Assembly (NCBI GenBank): GCA_964396505.1
Contig: CAYNFJ010000075.1
Coordinates: 1-11,099, forward strand
Direction: 5' to 3'
From: DQTL01 sp964396505
Lineage (GTDB): Bacteria > Bacteroidota > Bacteroidia > Flavobacteriales > Flavobacteriaceae
DNA: 11,099 bases
The position numbers were made by a program, and so were the translations under genes. Under the pieces are notes generated by a model. That model searched no databases and was not told the origin of the DNA. It was given only the letters and a program-made list of their open reading frames with translations. Below are positions 1 to 7,107 of the stretch, in pieces (the first letter of the stretch is position 1; every line of letters begins with the position of its first letter).

Positions 1-1
1 C

Positions 2-388
2 ATTCTGGGTATTGCCAGAGAAGTAGGCATCTCAGGAGCGGCTATCCATCAACGCTTACGAAAATTAGAAGCATCGGGTTTGCTAAAAGGTTCCAAATTC
101 ATCATTAATCCGAAAGTTTTGGGTTATAAAACCTTGGCTTTTGTAGGAATCTTTTTGGATAGTGCCAGCAAGTATAAAGAAGCCATCAAGAGTTTACAAG
201 AAATTCCCGAGGTTATTGAAAGTCATTATACAACCGGTAATTATGGTATTTTAATCAAATTACTTTGTAAAGATAACGAACATTTGATGAAGGTTCTCAA
301 CAACCAAATTCAAGGAATTAAGGGCGTTTCCAGAACCGAAACGTTTATTTCATTGGAACAACAAATAGACCGTCAGATTCCCATCTAA
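2..388 (+). CDS. Lrp/AsnC-family transcriptional regulator, 5'-truncated by window edge
   Basis: This is the C-terminal 128 residues or so of an Lrp/AsnC-type DNA-binding regulator. The open frame enters from the window edge, so its start lies upstream. A TTG at position 80 is internal and not the start. The first visible residues (ILGIAREVGISGAAIHQRLR) are the end of a winged helix-turn-helix, with the recognition helix around GAAIHQRLRKLEASGLL. The rest, from about FVGIFLD to the end, fits the RAM/AsnC ligand-binding domain, including the typical VIESHYTTGNYGILIKL stretch. In this family, dimers or octamers bind DNA and respond to amino acids or other small molecules. The ligand and targets cannot be told here. 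The gene ends 206 bp before the next one, with no clear terminator. The family call is firm. Confidence 0.9.
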   Translation: MLGIAREVGISGAAIHQRLRKLEASGLLKGSKFIINPKVLGYKTLAFVGIFLDSASKYKEAIKSLQEIPEVIESHYTTGNYGILIKLLCKDNEHLMKVLNNQIQGIKGVSRTETFISLEQQIDRQIPI

Positions 389-443
389 GATTCCCCCTTT
401 TCTAACTAATATTTATTATAGCACCTCATCATAAACTTTAAAT

Positions 444-515
444 AGAACCTTATACCGTCACAATTAAACATCTAGCGGTATAATATTTATTCATTTTAAG
501 GTTTGGTATGGTTCT
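444..515 (+). promoter_or_regulatory. Overlapping inverted repeats upstream of the 595-2400 gene (alternative stems)
   Basis: Two inverted repeats share one arm. TTATACCG (450-457) pairs perfectly with CGGTATAA (476-483). AGAACC plus ATACC (444-449 and 452-456) pairs with GGTAT plus GGTTCT (505-515), leaving a two-base bulge. The two pairings cannot form at once. The region could be an operator or a structured leader. It probably lies upstream of the predicted transcription start, which favours protein-binding sites over an RNA switch. No function is known. Confidence 0.35.
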
Positions 516-524
516 TTTTAGTAC

Positions 525-555
525 TTTCGTTCACTTATATTTCTTTCTATATTTA
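525..555 (+). promoter_or_regulatory. Possible Bacteroidota-type promoter for the 595-2400 gene
   Basis: TATATTTA (548-555) matches the Bacteroidota -7 consensus TAnnTTTG at all but the last base. TTTC (525-528), one base off TTTG, lies 19 bp upstream, which is the usual -33 spacing. The -7 element sits inside a small inverted repeat, TTTCTA-TATT-TAGAAA (544-559). The ATG at 595 is about 40 bp downstream. This is a motif match only. Confidence 0.3.
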
Positions 556-594
556 GAAATATAACCAATTATTACCAAATAAGCATACTTAATT

Positions 595-2400
595 ATGGCA
601 CAAACACATTCATTTCACATACCGGTAATGGGCATTGGCTATACTATTGACACTCCTTTAAAGGTTTCTCAATATGGTATAGATTCCGTTATTTCACTGG
701 TAGATGATATACTTCTTGAAAAATTACGCAAGGTATATTCAGAAAAATTTGAGATCCCTTATCAAGAGATTACAACTAAAATTGAAGACTTTAGAGCTAA
801 AAGAATTACCTCTTACCTGAATTTGATTCAAGAAGTTGCAGAACAAAAATTTGAAGCATTAAAAAACGTGACATCCGAAAAAAGTGAAGAACTGATGACA
901 TATTTTAATATGCTACCGGACACATCCTCAATAAAACAAGAATTTATCAATTTAGTCGAAAAAATTCCTGATTTTTCTGAGATAAAAACTTGGTTACAGG
1001 ACAATCTTTCCATGGGAAGTATTGACGTAAACATTATGACCAAAGTTGATAAAGCCAATTATTTAAACGGTGAAAAACTTCCTATTGAATTCAATGATGC
1101 TCATGCAGCCTTGAGAGGTTTTGCCAAAAGTAATTTAACTTCATCTGTTGTATTATCGGCAGGAATGAGTCCCAGACTATATGGATATATTGAACAATTT
1201 GACGATTTCTATCCGGATAAAAACGGTTTTATCAAAAAGAAAATCGTATTAAAAGTAAGTGATTTTCGATCGGCTTTGATACAAGGTAAATTCTTTGCAA
1301 AAAAAGGTCTGTGGGTCTCTGAATACCGCATTGAATCCGGATTAAATTGTGGAGGTCACGCCTTTGCTACAGATGGTTATTTGATGGGACCTATTCTAGC
1401 TGAATTTAGAGATAATAAAGAAAAATTGATACAAGAAGTTGGCGGTATTCTTAACAAAGCTTTGGAATATAAGAACCGGGTGGTTCCTACTAAAAGACTA
1501 GCGCTGAAAATAACAGCTCAAGGCGGAGTAGGTACACACGAAGAACATCAGTTCTTAATGAATCATTACCAACTGGATTCTGTGGGTTGGGGTTCTCCAT
1601 TCTTATTGGTTCCCGAAGCCACTACGGTAGATGAAACCACCCTGCAACAGCTAGCCAAAGCACAAGAAGAAGATTTATATCTGAGTAACATCTCACCTCT
1701 GGGGGTTCCGTTTAACAGCTTAAAAGGCAATACCAAGGATGTGGAGAAACTGGAAGCCGCTCAAAATGGACGACCGGGTAGTTCGTGTCCCAAAGAGTTT
1801 TTGGTATCCAATAATGAGTTTTCAGAAAAAGCTATTTGTACCGCTTCCCGTCAATATCAACGACTTAAGATAAAGGAATTAGATGCACAAAATTTATCTG
1901 AAGATGCCTATCAAGAAAAGTATCAAAAAATTATTGATAAAGCCTGTATTTGTGTAGGATTAGGGACTCCTGCTCTATTGATTAATCAAATTGAAACAAA
2001 AATAGAAGGTACCGGTGTATCAGTATGTCCGGGTCCTAATATGGCTTATTTTTCTAAAATTAAAAGCCTTACCGAAATGGTCCAACATATTTATGGTAAA
2101 CAAAACATAAGCCGTTCTGAACGACCGAATATGTTTATCAAAGAACTAAATCTATATATTGATTACCTTAAAAATCAATTGGAAGAAACCAAAACTATGA
2201 TGTCGGATAAGCAAGAAAAGTATTTACAAACTTTTGCTAAAAATCTCAACGAAGGAGTACTGTATTACCAAAAAATGTTTGGGGATGCCAAGGATGCTTT
2301 TAAGGATATTAAAAATAAGATTTTAGCTGATTTGGATGCCGGAAAACAAAAGATTGCAAAAATTCAAATGCAAATAGAAACCGAAAAAGCACTTCAATAA
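595..2400 (+). CDS. Uncharacterised 601-aa conserved protein with six cysteines
   Basis: I recognise the general look of a long conserved protein from Bacteroidota but cannot name a function. It is cytoplasmic by appearance, with no signal peptide or membrane segment. The N-terminus (about 5-30, FHIPVMGIGYTIDTP) and a central stretch (about 303-340, LKITAQGGVGTHEEH then VGWGSPFLLVPE) recall flavin-binding TIM barrels of the nitronate monooxygenase or glutamate synthase type, but this is only an impression. Six cysteines stand at 252 (LNCGGHAF), 398 (SSCPKEF), 415, 451 and 453 (ACICVG) and 478 (VCPGPN), so a metal or Fe-S site is possible. Residues about 510-601 are charged and helical, probably a coiled coil. 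The start ATG follows a plausible promoter. The gene stands alone and ends at a strong terminator. The reading frame is firm and the role is open. Confidence 0.85.
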   Translation: MAQTHSFHIPVMGIGYTIDTPLKVSQYGIDSVISLVDDILLEKLRKVYSEKFEIPYQEITTKIEDFRAKRITSYLNLIQEVAEQKFEALKNVTSEKSEELMTYFNMLPDTSSIKQEFINLVEKIPDFSEIKTWLQDNLSMGSIDVNIMTKVDKANYLNGEKLPIEFNDAHAALRGFAKSNLTSSVVLSAGMSPRLYGYIEQFDDFYPDKNGFIKKKIVLKVSDFRSALIQGKFFAKKGLWVSEYRIESGLNCGGHAFATDGYLMGPILAEFRDNKEKLIQEVGGILNKALEYKNRVVPTKRLALKITAQGGVGTHEEHQFLMNHYQLDSVGWGSPFLLVPEATTVDETTLQQLAKAQEEDLYLSNISPLGVPFNSLKGNTKDVEKLEAAQNGRPGSSCPKEFLVSNNEFSEKAICTASRQYQRLKIKELDAQNLSEDAYQEKYQKIIDKACICVGLGTPALLINQIETKIEGTGVSVCPGPNMAYFSKIKSLTEMVQHIYGKQNISRSERPNMFIKELNLYIDYLKNQLEETKTMMSDKQEKYLQTFAKNLNEGVLYYQKMFGDAKDAFKDIKNKILADLDAGKQKIAKIQMQIETEKALQ

Positions 2401-2434
2401 TACATTATAGAGCGGAACAAACACGCTTATTCCT

Positions 2435-2478
2435 AAAACAAAGGGCGCATCTTTTTCAGATACGCCCTTTGTTTTTTT
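2435..2478. terminator. Bidirectional rho-independent terminator
   Basis: AACAAAGGGCG (2437-2447) pairs with CGCCCTTTGTT (2463-2473). After one mismatch the stem continues with ATCT/AGAT around a TTTTC loop. A T-run follows on the plus strand (2472-2478) and an A-run precedes (2435-2438), so it can stop transcription from both convergent genes, 595-2400 and the metallopeptidase. Its right flank overlaps the last two bases of the peptidase gene. Confidence 0.9.
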
Positions 2479-3154
2479 ATCTTCTACCCATATAAATCAT
2501 CACATAATAAAATAGCGTTGCCAAGGCACCTACGGCAGCAACTACATAGGTTCTAGCTGCCCATTTAAGGGCATCTTTGGCGCCGTCATATTCATTGGGT
2601 GCTAACATATGTGCACTTTCTAACCAAGCCAAAGCCCGATTACTGGCATCGTATTCTACCGGTAATGTGACAAAAGTAAAAAGTACCGAAAAGGCAAAAA
2701 AGACAATCCCCAGCAGCAATAATTGTGGAAAGCTGTTGACCAACAAGATTCCTCCCAAAATGGCAAATTGAGCCAATTTACCGGTTACATTGACCGTAGG
2801 AACCATTTTAGATCGAAACTGCAACCAAGAGTAGGCTTGTGCATGCTGTACCGCATGCCCTACTTCGTGCGCCGCTACCGCAGCAGCTGCCGCATTTCTT
2901 TGATTATATACCGCTTCACTTAAATTGACCGTTTTATCGGCAGGATTATAATGATCGGTTAGGCGACCCTTGACCGAAATTACCCTGACATCGGTAATCC
3001 CGTTATCTGCCAACATTTTTTCGGCTATTTCCTTACCCGACATGCCGTTTTGCAAGGTTATCTTTGAGTATTGCTTGAACTTACTCTTTAATTTACTTTG
3101 TACCAACCAACCCGCTAGAGCGATGAGTCCAAAAATTACATATCCAAATAACAT
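2477..3154 (-). CDS. YugP-type neutral zinc metallopeptidase, membrane-anchored
   Basis: This is a predicted integral-membrane zinc peptidase of the YugP family (Pfam Zn_peptidase_2). The active-site motif HEVGH lies at residues 96-100 inside AAHEVGHAVQHA, giving two zinc-binding histidines and the catalytic glutamate. The conserved PVEYDAS at 165-171 probably supplies the third ligand. An N-terminal hydrophobic segment (about 2-18) and further ones (about 128-163 and 203-221) anchor it in the inner membrane. Its 225 residues are a normal family length. The natural substrate is unknown. It is transcribed alone, divergent from ansA with about 97 bp between starts, and ends at the shared terminator. 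The ATG at 3154 lies directly before the first membrane segment, which supports this start. Confidence 0.93.
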   Translation of the reverse strand: MLFGYVIFGLIALAGWLVQSKLKSKFKQYSKITLQNGMSGKEIAEKMLADNGITDVRVISVKGRLTDHYNPADKTVNLSEAVYNQRNAAAAAVAAHEVGHAVQHAQAYSWLQFRSKMVPTVNVTGKLAQFAILGGILLVNSFPQLLLLGIVFFAFSVLFTFVTLPVEYDASNRALAWLESAHMLAPNEYDGAKDALKWAARTYVVAAVGALATLFYYVMIYMGRR

Positions 3155-3251
3155 ATTTTTTGTGTTTTAAAATTTTGTATAAATGTATAAAAAGTTTTTA
3201 TTTTCATTACTTTTACTACATAAATTATTCCATATTTTAAAAAAGGACAAA

Positions 3252-4289
3252 ATGGCAAAAAATCCACATATATTAATCATTTATACCGGTGGAACTATCG
3301 GTATGATACGGGATTATCAAACCAATGTATTACGTGCATTTGATTTTGAACATATCTATAAAAGCATTCCGGAGCTCAATCATTTGAACTGTAGTATTGA
3401 GAGTATCTCATTTGACAAACCCATCGATTCCAGCAATATGAATCCGACTCATTGGGAAACAATCGCTCAAATTATCCAAAAAAATTACCGACGGGTAGAT
3501 GGTTTTGTAGTACTGCACGGATCGGATACGATGGCTTATACGGCATCTGCTATCAGCTTTATGTTTGAAAATTTGTCAAAACCGGTTATTTTTACCGGAT
3601 CACAACTTCCTATCGGGCATTTGCGCACCGATGCCAAAGAAAATATGATAACTGCCATAGAGATAGCAGCCGCTCAAAAGAAAAATGGCAAGCCCAAAGT
3701 AGCCGAGGTCTGCATCTATTTTGAATACAAACTCTATCGTGCCAACAGAACGACCAAAACCAGTGCCGAACAATTTGAAGCTTTTACCTCACCCAATTAT
3801 CCGGAATTGGCAGAGAGTGGGGTACATTTGAAATTTAATAAATCAGCCCTGTTACAAGTTAAAAGTTCTACAGAATTAATCTATCGAAAAATAGAGAAAC
3901 ACCCTATTGTTCTCTTTAAAATTTTTCCGGGTATGACAGAAGAAAGTGTTCGCTACATTTTTAACACGCCCCACCTCAAAGGCATCATCTTAGAAGCCTA
4001 TGGATCCGGGAATGCCCCGACGGACTCTTGGTTTATCCAACTCCTAAAAGAAACCTTGGAACGGGGTATCCCAATTATTGATATTACCCAATGCGTAGCC
4101 GGAAGTGTGATGTTGGGTAAATACGAAACCAGTGCAGAACTTCTACGATTAGGTTTGATTAATGGATATGATATTACCAGCGAAGCAGCTATCAGCAAAT
4201 TGTTATATTTATTGAGTATTGATGAAACACAAGGAAATATAAAAGCCCTTTTTGAAAGCTCCCTCAGAGGTGAAATAAGTATTCCGTAA
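3252..4289 (+). CDS. ansA: Type I (cytoplasmic) L-asparaginase
   Basis: The protein (345 aa from this start) hydrolyses L-asparagine to aspartate and ammonia in the cytoplasm. Near the N-terminus YTGGTIG (11-17) carries the nucleophile Thr15. HGSDT (89-93) is the second active-site triad region, with Ser in place of the Thr seen in E. coli enzymes. It is followed by MAYTASA, typical of type I enzymes. RANRTTK ends at Lys169, the likely catalytic lysine. FTSPNYPELAE and YGSGNAPT (250-257) are further family signatures. An ATG at 3183 would add 23 residues of hydrophobic sequence, but family members begin just before the TGGTIG strand and AAGGA (3243-3247) precedes the ATG at 3252, so I chose the latter. 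The gene is divergent from the metallopeptidase and convergent with the kinase, stop codons 4 bp apart. Confidence 0.93.
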   Translation: MAKNPHILIIYTGGTIGMIRDYQTNVLRAFDFEHIYKSIPELNHLNCSIESISFDKPIDSSNMNPTHWETIAQIIQKNYRRVDGFVVLHGSDTMAYTASAISFMFENLSKPVIFTGSQLPIGHLRTDAKENMITAIEIAAAQKKNGKPKVAEVCIYFEYKLYRANRTTKTSAEQFEAFTSPNYPELAESGVHLKFNKSALLQVKSSTELIYRKIEKHPIVLFKIFPGMTEESVRYIFNTPHLKGIILEAYGSGNAPTDSWFIQLLKETLERGIPIIDITQCVAGSVMLGKYETSAELLRLGLINGYDITSEAAISKLLYLLSIDETQGNIKALFESSLRGEISIP

Positions 4290-4293
4290 ACTC

Positions 4294-5745
4294 TTATTCT
4301 TTGGGTAATTTTACTATAAAAACGGTTCCTTTGTCCGGTTCAGAGATAAAAGAAATCGTTCCGGAATAGGCTTCGATAATATTCTTTATCATCGGTAAAC
4401 CCAAGCCCATTCCGCTGGTTTTTGTAGTAAATTTAGGTTCAAAAACTTTTTCTTTTACCGTATCCGGAATCCCTTTACCATTATCGGTAACCGTAATTTC
4501 TACGAATTGACCCAAATCCTTTACACGAATTTCTATTCTGGGATGGGGATAATCTTCCAAGGCTTGATTGGCATTGGTGACCAGATTGGTAATTACACGA
4601 ACCAATTGAGTCTTATCCAATTGAGCCATAATAATCTCTTTCTCGCTATAAAAAGATATATAATCTTCAGAGAAGATATCCACGGCATGTTTTACCACAT
4701 CTACTACATCTAGCGCTTCTTTATGTACTGTGGGCATCTTGGCAAAATCAGAAAAGGCAGATGCAATAGAAGTCATCGTATCTATCTGCTGGATAATCGT
4801 ATGACTGAACTCCGCTATTTTTTCTTTGGCATCGGGATCGTTCGGGTCAAATCTACGTTGAAAACTCTGCACCGATAAACGCATAGGAGTCAACGGATTT
4901 TTTATCTCGTGTGCTACCTGCTTGGCCATTTCACGCCAGGCATGTTCTCGTTCACTTCGAGCTAATTTTACCGCACTTTCTTCCAATTGATCAATCATAC
5001 TATTAAAGGCATAGACCAAGTTATTGATTTCTACACTCCCACCCTCTAAAGCTATTTTTTCGTTTTTACTGGAAAAATGGATGCGATTCATCTTATCAAT
5101 AACTGTCTTAATAGGATGCGTGATATAACGTGATAAAAAATAAGCCAATGCTATGGCAAGTATTATTATCAGTAGGAAAACACCGGAAATTCTCGCCAAA
5201 AATTCCCTTAACTCTTTATAAAAAAAAAGACTTTCCTGTAAATAGGAAATATTCAATATACCAATCGCATTGAATTTATTATCATAAATATAAGAAAAGG
5301 ATGATTTATAGGTTTTTCCACTGGTAATTAAATCTTTTACCACACGATGTGACACCCCGTTTTGCAGCTCGGTAAGAATGGGTTTGGGAATGGGTTTTAG
5401 AGTGGTATCCCTGATAAAACTGGCTTTGGATGTTTTTAACAACTTTCCTTGTAAATCGTACAGGTAAACTTCCATTCCGTGCACATCGGCTATTTCATAA
5501 ATTTTATCTCTAAAAATATTGGGCAATCGTTTGGTTTCAACGGTCCAAGTGGTGTTTCGCAACTCGTACTCAATATCACGTTTTATGGCATTTTCTTTAC
5601 GTTGCAAGCGCTTAATATGATAATCCAACGCCTGCTCCCTATACTGTTCTACCGTCACACCAATAATCAATGCCGATGCAATGATAACCAGTACCAACAT
5701 AGATAGAAAGATACGAATCTGTAAAGAAAGACGTTTAAATTTCAT
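4294..5745 (-). CDS. NtrY-like sensor histidine kinase
   Basis: This is a membrane-bound two-component sensor kinase of 483 aa. A first transmembrane helix (about 11-32) is followed by an extracytoplasmic sensing region (about 33-185), a second helix (about 186-205), a HAMP linker (about 206-258), a HisKA domain and a HATPase_c domain. The phosphoacceptor is His279 in REMAKQVAHEIKNPLTPMRL, a signature close to NtrY. The N box is NLVTNANQAL (387-396), the G1 box DNGKGIP (421-427) and the G2 box GMGLGL (445-450). There is no PAS domain, unlike classic NtrY. No response regulator is beside it in the window, so its partner is encoded elsewhere. It is transcribed divergently from the small barrel protein at 5804. 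The signal it senses is unknown. Confidence 0.93.
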   Translation of the reverse strand: MKFKRLSLQIRIFLSMLVLVIIASALIIGVTVEQYREQALDYHIKRLQRKENAIKRDIEYELRNTTWTVETKRLPNIFRDKIYEIADVHGMEVYLYDLQGKLLKTSKASFIRDTTLKPIPKPILTELQNGVSHRVVKDLITSGKTYKSSFSYIYDNKFNAIGILNISYLQESLFFYKELREFLARISGVFLLIIILAIALAYFLSRYITHPIKTVIDKMNRIHFSSKNEKIALEGGSVEINNLVYAFNSMIDQLEESAVKLARSEREHAWREMAKQVAHEIKNPLTPMRLSVQSFQRRFDPNDPDAKEKIAEFSHTIIQQIDTMTSIASAFSDFAKMPTVHKEALDVVDVVKHAVDIFSEDYISFYSEKEIIMAQLDKTQLVRVITNLVTNANQALEDYPHPRIEIRVKDLGQFVEITVTDNGKGIPDTVKEKVFEPKFTTKTSGMGLGLPMIKNIIEAYSGTISFISEPDKGTVFIVKLPKE

Positions 5746-5754
5746 AGGGTAAAA

Positions 5755-5781
5755 GTAACAAAAAAGAAATTGTTACATTTG
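5755..5781 (+). promoter_or_regulatory. Promoter -7 element with overlapping inverted repeat (possible operator)
   Basis: GTAACAA (5755-5761) and TTGTTAC (5770-5776) form a perfect 7-bp inverted repeat with an 8-bp spacer, a typical operator geometry. TACATTTG (5774-5781) matches the Bacteroidota -7 consensus TAnnTTTG exactly, overlaps the right arm and lies 23 bp before the ATG at 5804. No good -33 TTTG is visible. The repeat sits in the 58-bp gap between the divergent kinase and barrel genes, so a bound protein could affect both. Confidence 0.45.
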
Positions 5782-5803
5782 TCATACCATAAAAACTATT
5801 TAT

Positions 5804-6313
5804 ATGAAGTTTCAATCCATCATTATCAGCTTTTTTTTATTTCTGAGTTTTTCTATGCTTGCACAGCAAAAGAAAGATACTGCGCAAGCAAAACGCAAAA
5901 TATTTTTTGGCGGTGGCATCCAATTGGGGGTGAGCAATGCTTATACCAGTTTTGGGATTAGCCCTTCTGTTATTTATGAATTTTCAGATCAATTTTCTTC
6001 CGGATTGGGCGTGAGTTACACCTATTCTAATAACAAATTGTACGATCTAAAATATCAAGTCGTAGGGCTGAGTGCTTTGGCTCTATACAATCCGTTAGAG
6101 CCGCTTCAATTATCTACCGAGTTTGAAGAGATGCATATCAGTGTCACAGGAAACAGCAGTCTGGATCCTTATTGGATTCCTGCGTGGTATATGGGTATAG
6201 CCTATTCAATGCGGCGTCATGCCGCCTTTGGCTTTAGGTATGATGTACTGTATGATAAAGACAAGAGTGTGTATGACAGTCCTTTTACACCTTTTATTCG
6301 TATTTATTTCTAA
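5804..6313 (+). CDS. Small outer-membrane beta-barrel protein
   Basis: The product has 169 aa. A signal peptide is clear: MKFQ, a hydrophobic core IIISFFLFLSFSML, then a likely cleavage after Ala20 (LA|QQ). The mature part starts with a glycine-rich strand (IFFGGGIQLG) and shows alternating, aromatic-rich strands such as SGLGVSYTYSN, AWYMGIAYSM and AFGFRYDVLYD. It ends in FTPFIRIYF, a terminal aromatic residue typical of BamA-inserted barrels. Homologous small proteins in Flavobacteriia are often labelled alpha-ketoglutarate decarboxylase in databases. Nothing in the sequence supports an enzyme, so that name should not be copied. The 4-bp GGTA/TACC stem followed by T7 just after the stop (about 6317-6337) could be a weak terminator. 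Confidence 0.82.
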   Translation: MKFQSIIISFFLFLSFSMLAQQKKDTAQAKRKIFFGGGIQLGVSNAYTSFGISPSVIYEFSDQFSSGLGVSYTYSNNKLYDLKYQVVGLSALALYNPLEPLQLSTEFEEMHISVTGNSSLDPYWIPAWYMGIAYSMRRHAAFGFRYDVLYDKDKSVYDSPFTPFIRIYF

Positions 6314-6880
6314 TCTGGTACTTTTTACCTTTTTTTACTAAGGACATCTAAAACACACCGGTGATAAAACCTAAAAGAACTAAGCTGCAACAAGCTGGTT
6401 ATCAGTTTATTCAAAAAAAACAGATTTTTTCAATTTTTTTTATATCTTAGTAGCGTAAAAAGAAAGAAGAAACGTTTACCCGAAATAAACTATGATGCTA
6501 CCCGATAAAAATGTATGTATAACCCGTATTTTTTACCCTGATACGGCAAGGTATTCTTATATTATTACTCAAAACCAACCGCCTATGAAGTAGTGCGTAC
6601 AGCGCAACTACCCAAACATTATACAACTATAAAAAAGAGAGGAGCCCGTACGAGAAATACAACAGCCCCTCTACAAAGCTAAACCGATGGCTAGCAGTAG
6701 CAAAGATATCAATTTATTTATTGCTATACACTATGTTGTTTTACATTTTTGTGAATTCATAATCCCTAGGTTTAGAGAGAACTTCACTATTTACAGATAG
6801 TTTGTAATTTCTCAAGCATAGATTTGAGAAGTTTTTTTAATAAATAACTGACAAATGTTTAACAACAAATACTTAAAATA
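6314..6880. other. Gene-free stretch with possible decayed coding remnants
   Basis: No intact gene is apparent in these 567 bases. An open but startless frame runs from 6542 to its stop at 6680-6682 and reads as ordinary protein (AYEVVRTAQLPKHYTT). The same frame is open just upstream as MYNPYFLP before a TGA. Another frame, from about 6650, reads EEPVREIQQPLYKAKPMASS. Broken, shifting frames of this kind suggest an old gene relic, but chance cannot be excluded. Two poly-A/poly-T stretches lie at about 6412-6442. The last 75 bases hold the hairpin listed separately. Confidence 0.4.
6809..6838 (+). terminator. Terminator-like hairpin upstream of the toxin-like lipoprotein gene
   Basis: TTCTCAA (6809-6815) pairs perfectly with TTGAGAA (6824-6830) around an 8-base loop, and GTTTTTTT follows directly. 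This has the form of a rho-independent terminator, although the stem is AT-rich. It lies about 40 bp before the ATG at 6881. It may end a lost upstream gene, or sit in the leader of the lipoprotein gene. AACTTC (6781-6786 region) can pair with GAAGTT (6828-6833) and would compete with the stem. Confidence 0.55.
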
Positions 6881-7069
6881 ATGAAAAAAATAAAATATAT
6901 ATTCAAGCTATTAACCATTGGTTTTTTTGCAATTATTATACTACAAAATTGTAAGAAAGAGGAGGATGTTTTTATAAAAGATAAGCAAAGTAATACAACT
7001 ATTTCTTTTAAACCAAAAGTTATTACTTTAAAATTTTTTGAAAAAAAACAATTTTTCAAAAAGCAATAG
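6881..7069 (+). CDS. Lipoprotein N-terminal fragment, 5' part of a frameshifted polymorphic-toxin-like gene
   Basis: The 62-residue frame starts with a lipoprotein signal peptide: basic MKKIKYIFK, a hydrophobic core, and a lipid-attachment Cys24 in the IILQNC context. Residues after the Cys (KKEED) fit the Lys plus acidic pattern that routes Bacteroidota lipoproteins to the cell surface. The frame stops at 7067-7069. In the -1 frame, coding continues without a break from the A8 tract at 7041-7048 (TIFQKAIEILNTKTP...) into the 7108 frame. The two pieces therefore read as one protein of about 620 aa if a single extra A, or a -1 slip, is allowed. Alone this fragment would be only an anchored stub. 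It may be a true disruption, a slippage-regulated gene or a sequencing error. Confidence 0.7.
   Translation: MKKIKYIFKLLTIGFFAIIILQNCKKEEDVFIKDKQSNTTISFKPKVITLKFFEKKQFFKKQ
7040..7049 (+). other. A8 homopolymer at the frame junction
   Basis: The run G-A8-C reads GAA AAA AAA CAA in the signal-peptide frame. A slip of one base back on the A_AAA_AAA heptamer, or nine A's in place of eight, reads on as ACA ATT TTT and joins the 7108-8742 frame. The tract is thus the exact point where two halves of one protein meet. No strong stimulatory stem is visible just downstream. Phase variation, transcript slippage, ribosomal frameshifting and a sequencing error remain open. Confidence 0.6.
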
Positions 7070-7107
7070 AAATCCTAAATACTAAAACACCCACATCTAG
7101 ATCAATA

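Noticed and set aside
828..1058. Open frame on the minus strand inside the 601-aa gene
   Set aside because: It lies fully antisense to a well-supported gene and shows no domain or start signal.
2577..3170. Plus-strand open frames across the metallopeptidase gene
   Set aside because: They are antisense to a clear HEVGH peptidase and read as low-quality protein.
3183..3251. Upstream ATG giving a 23-residue hydrophobic extension of the asparaginase, which could look like a signal peptide
   Set aside because: Type I asparaginases are cytoplasmic and start just before the TGGTIG strand. The extension ends without a cleavage-like site, and AAGGA lies before the ATG at 3252.
5770..5961. Overlapping open frame before and into the barrel protein gene
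   Set aside because: It starts inside the promoter region and is out of frame with a gene that has a signal peptide and complete barrel features.
5804..6313. Alpha-ketoglutarate decarboxylase as a name for the small barrel protein
   Set aside because: The label is common in databases for this type of protein, but a 169-aa barrel with a signal peptide has no decarboxylase motif.
6859..7059. Minus-strand open frame over the lipoprotein signal region
   Set aside because: Its composition follows from the AT-rich antisense of the signal peptide and poly-A/poly-T tracts.
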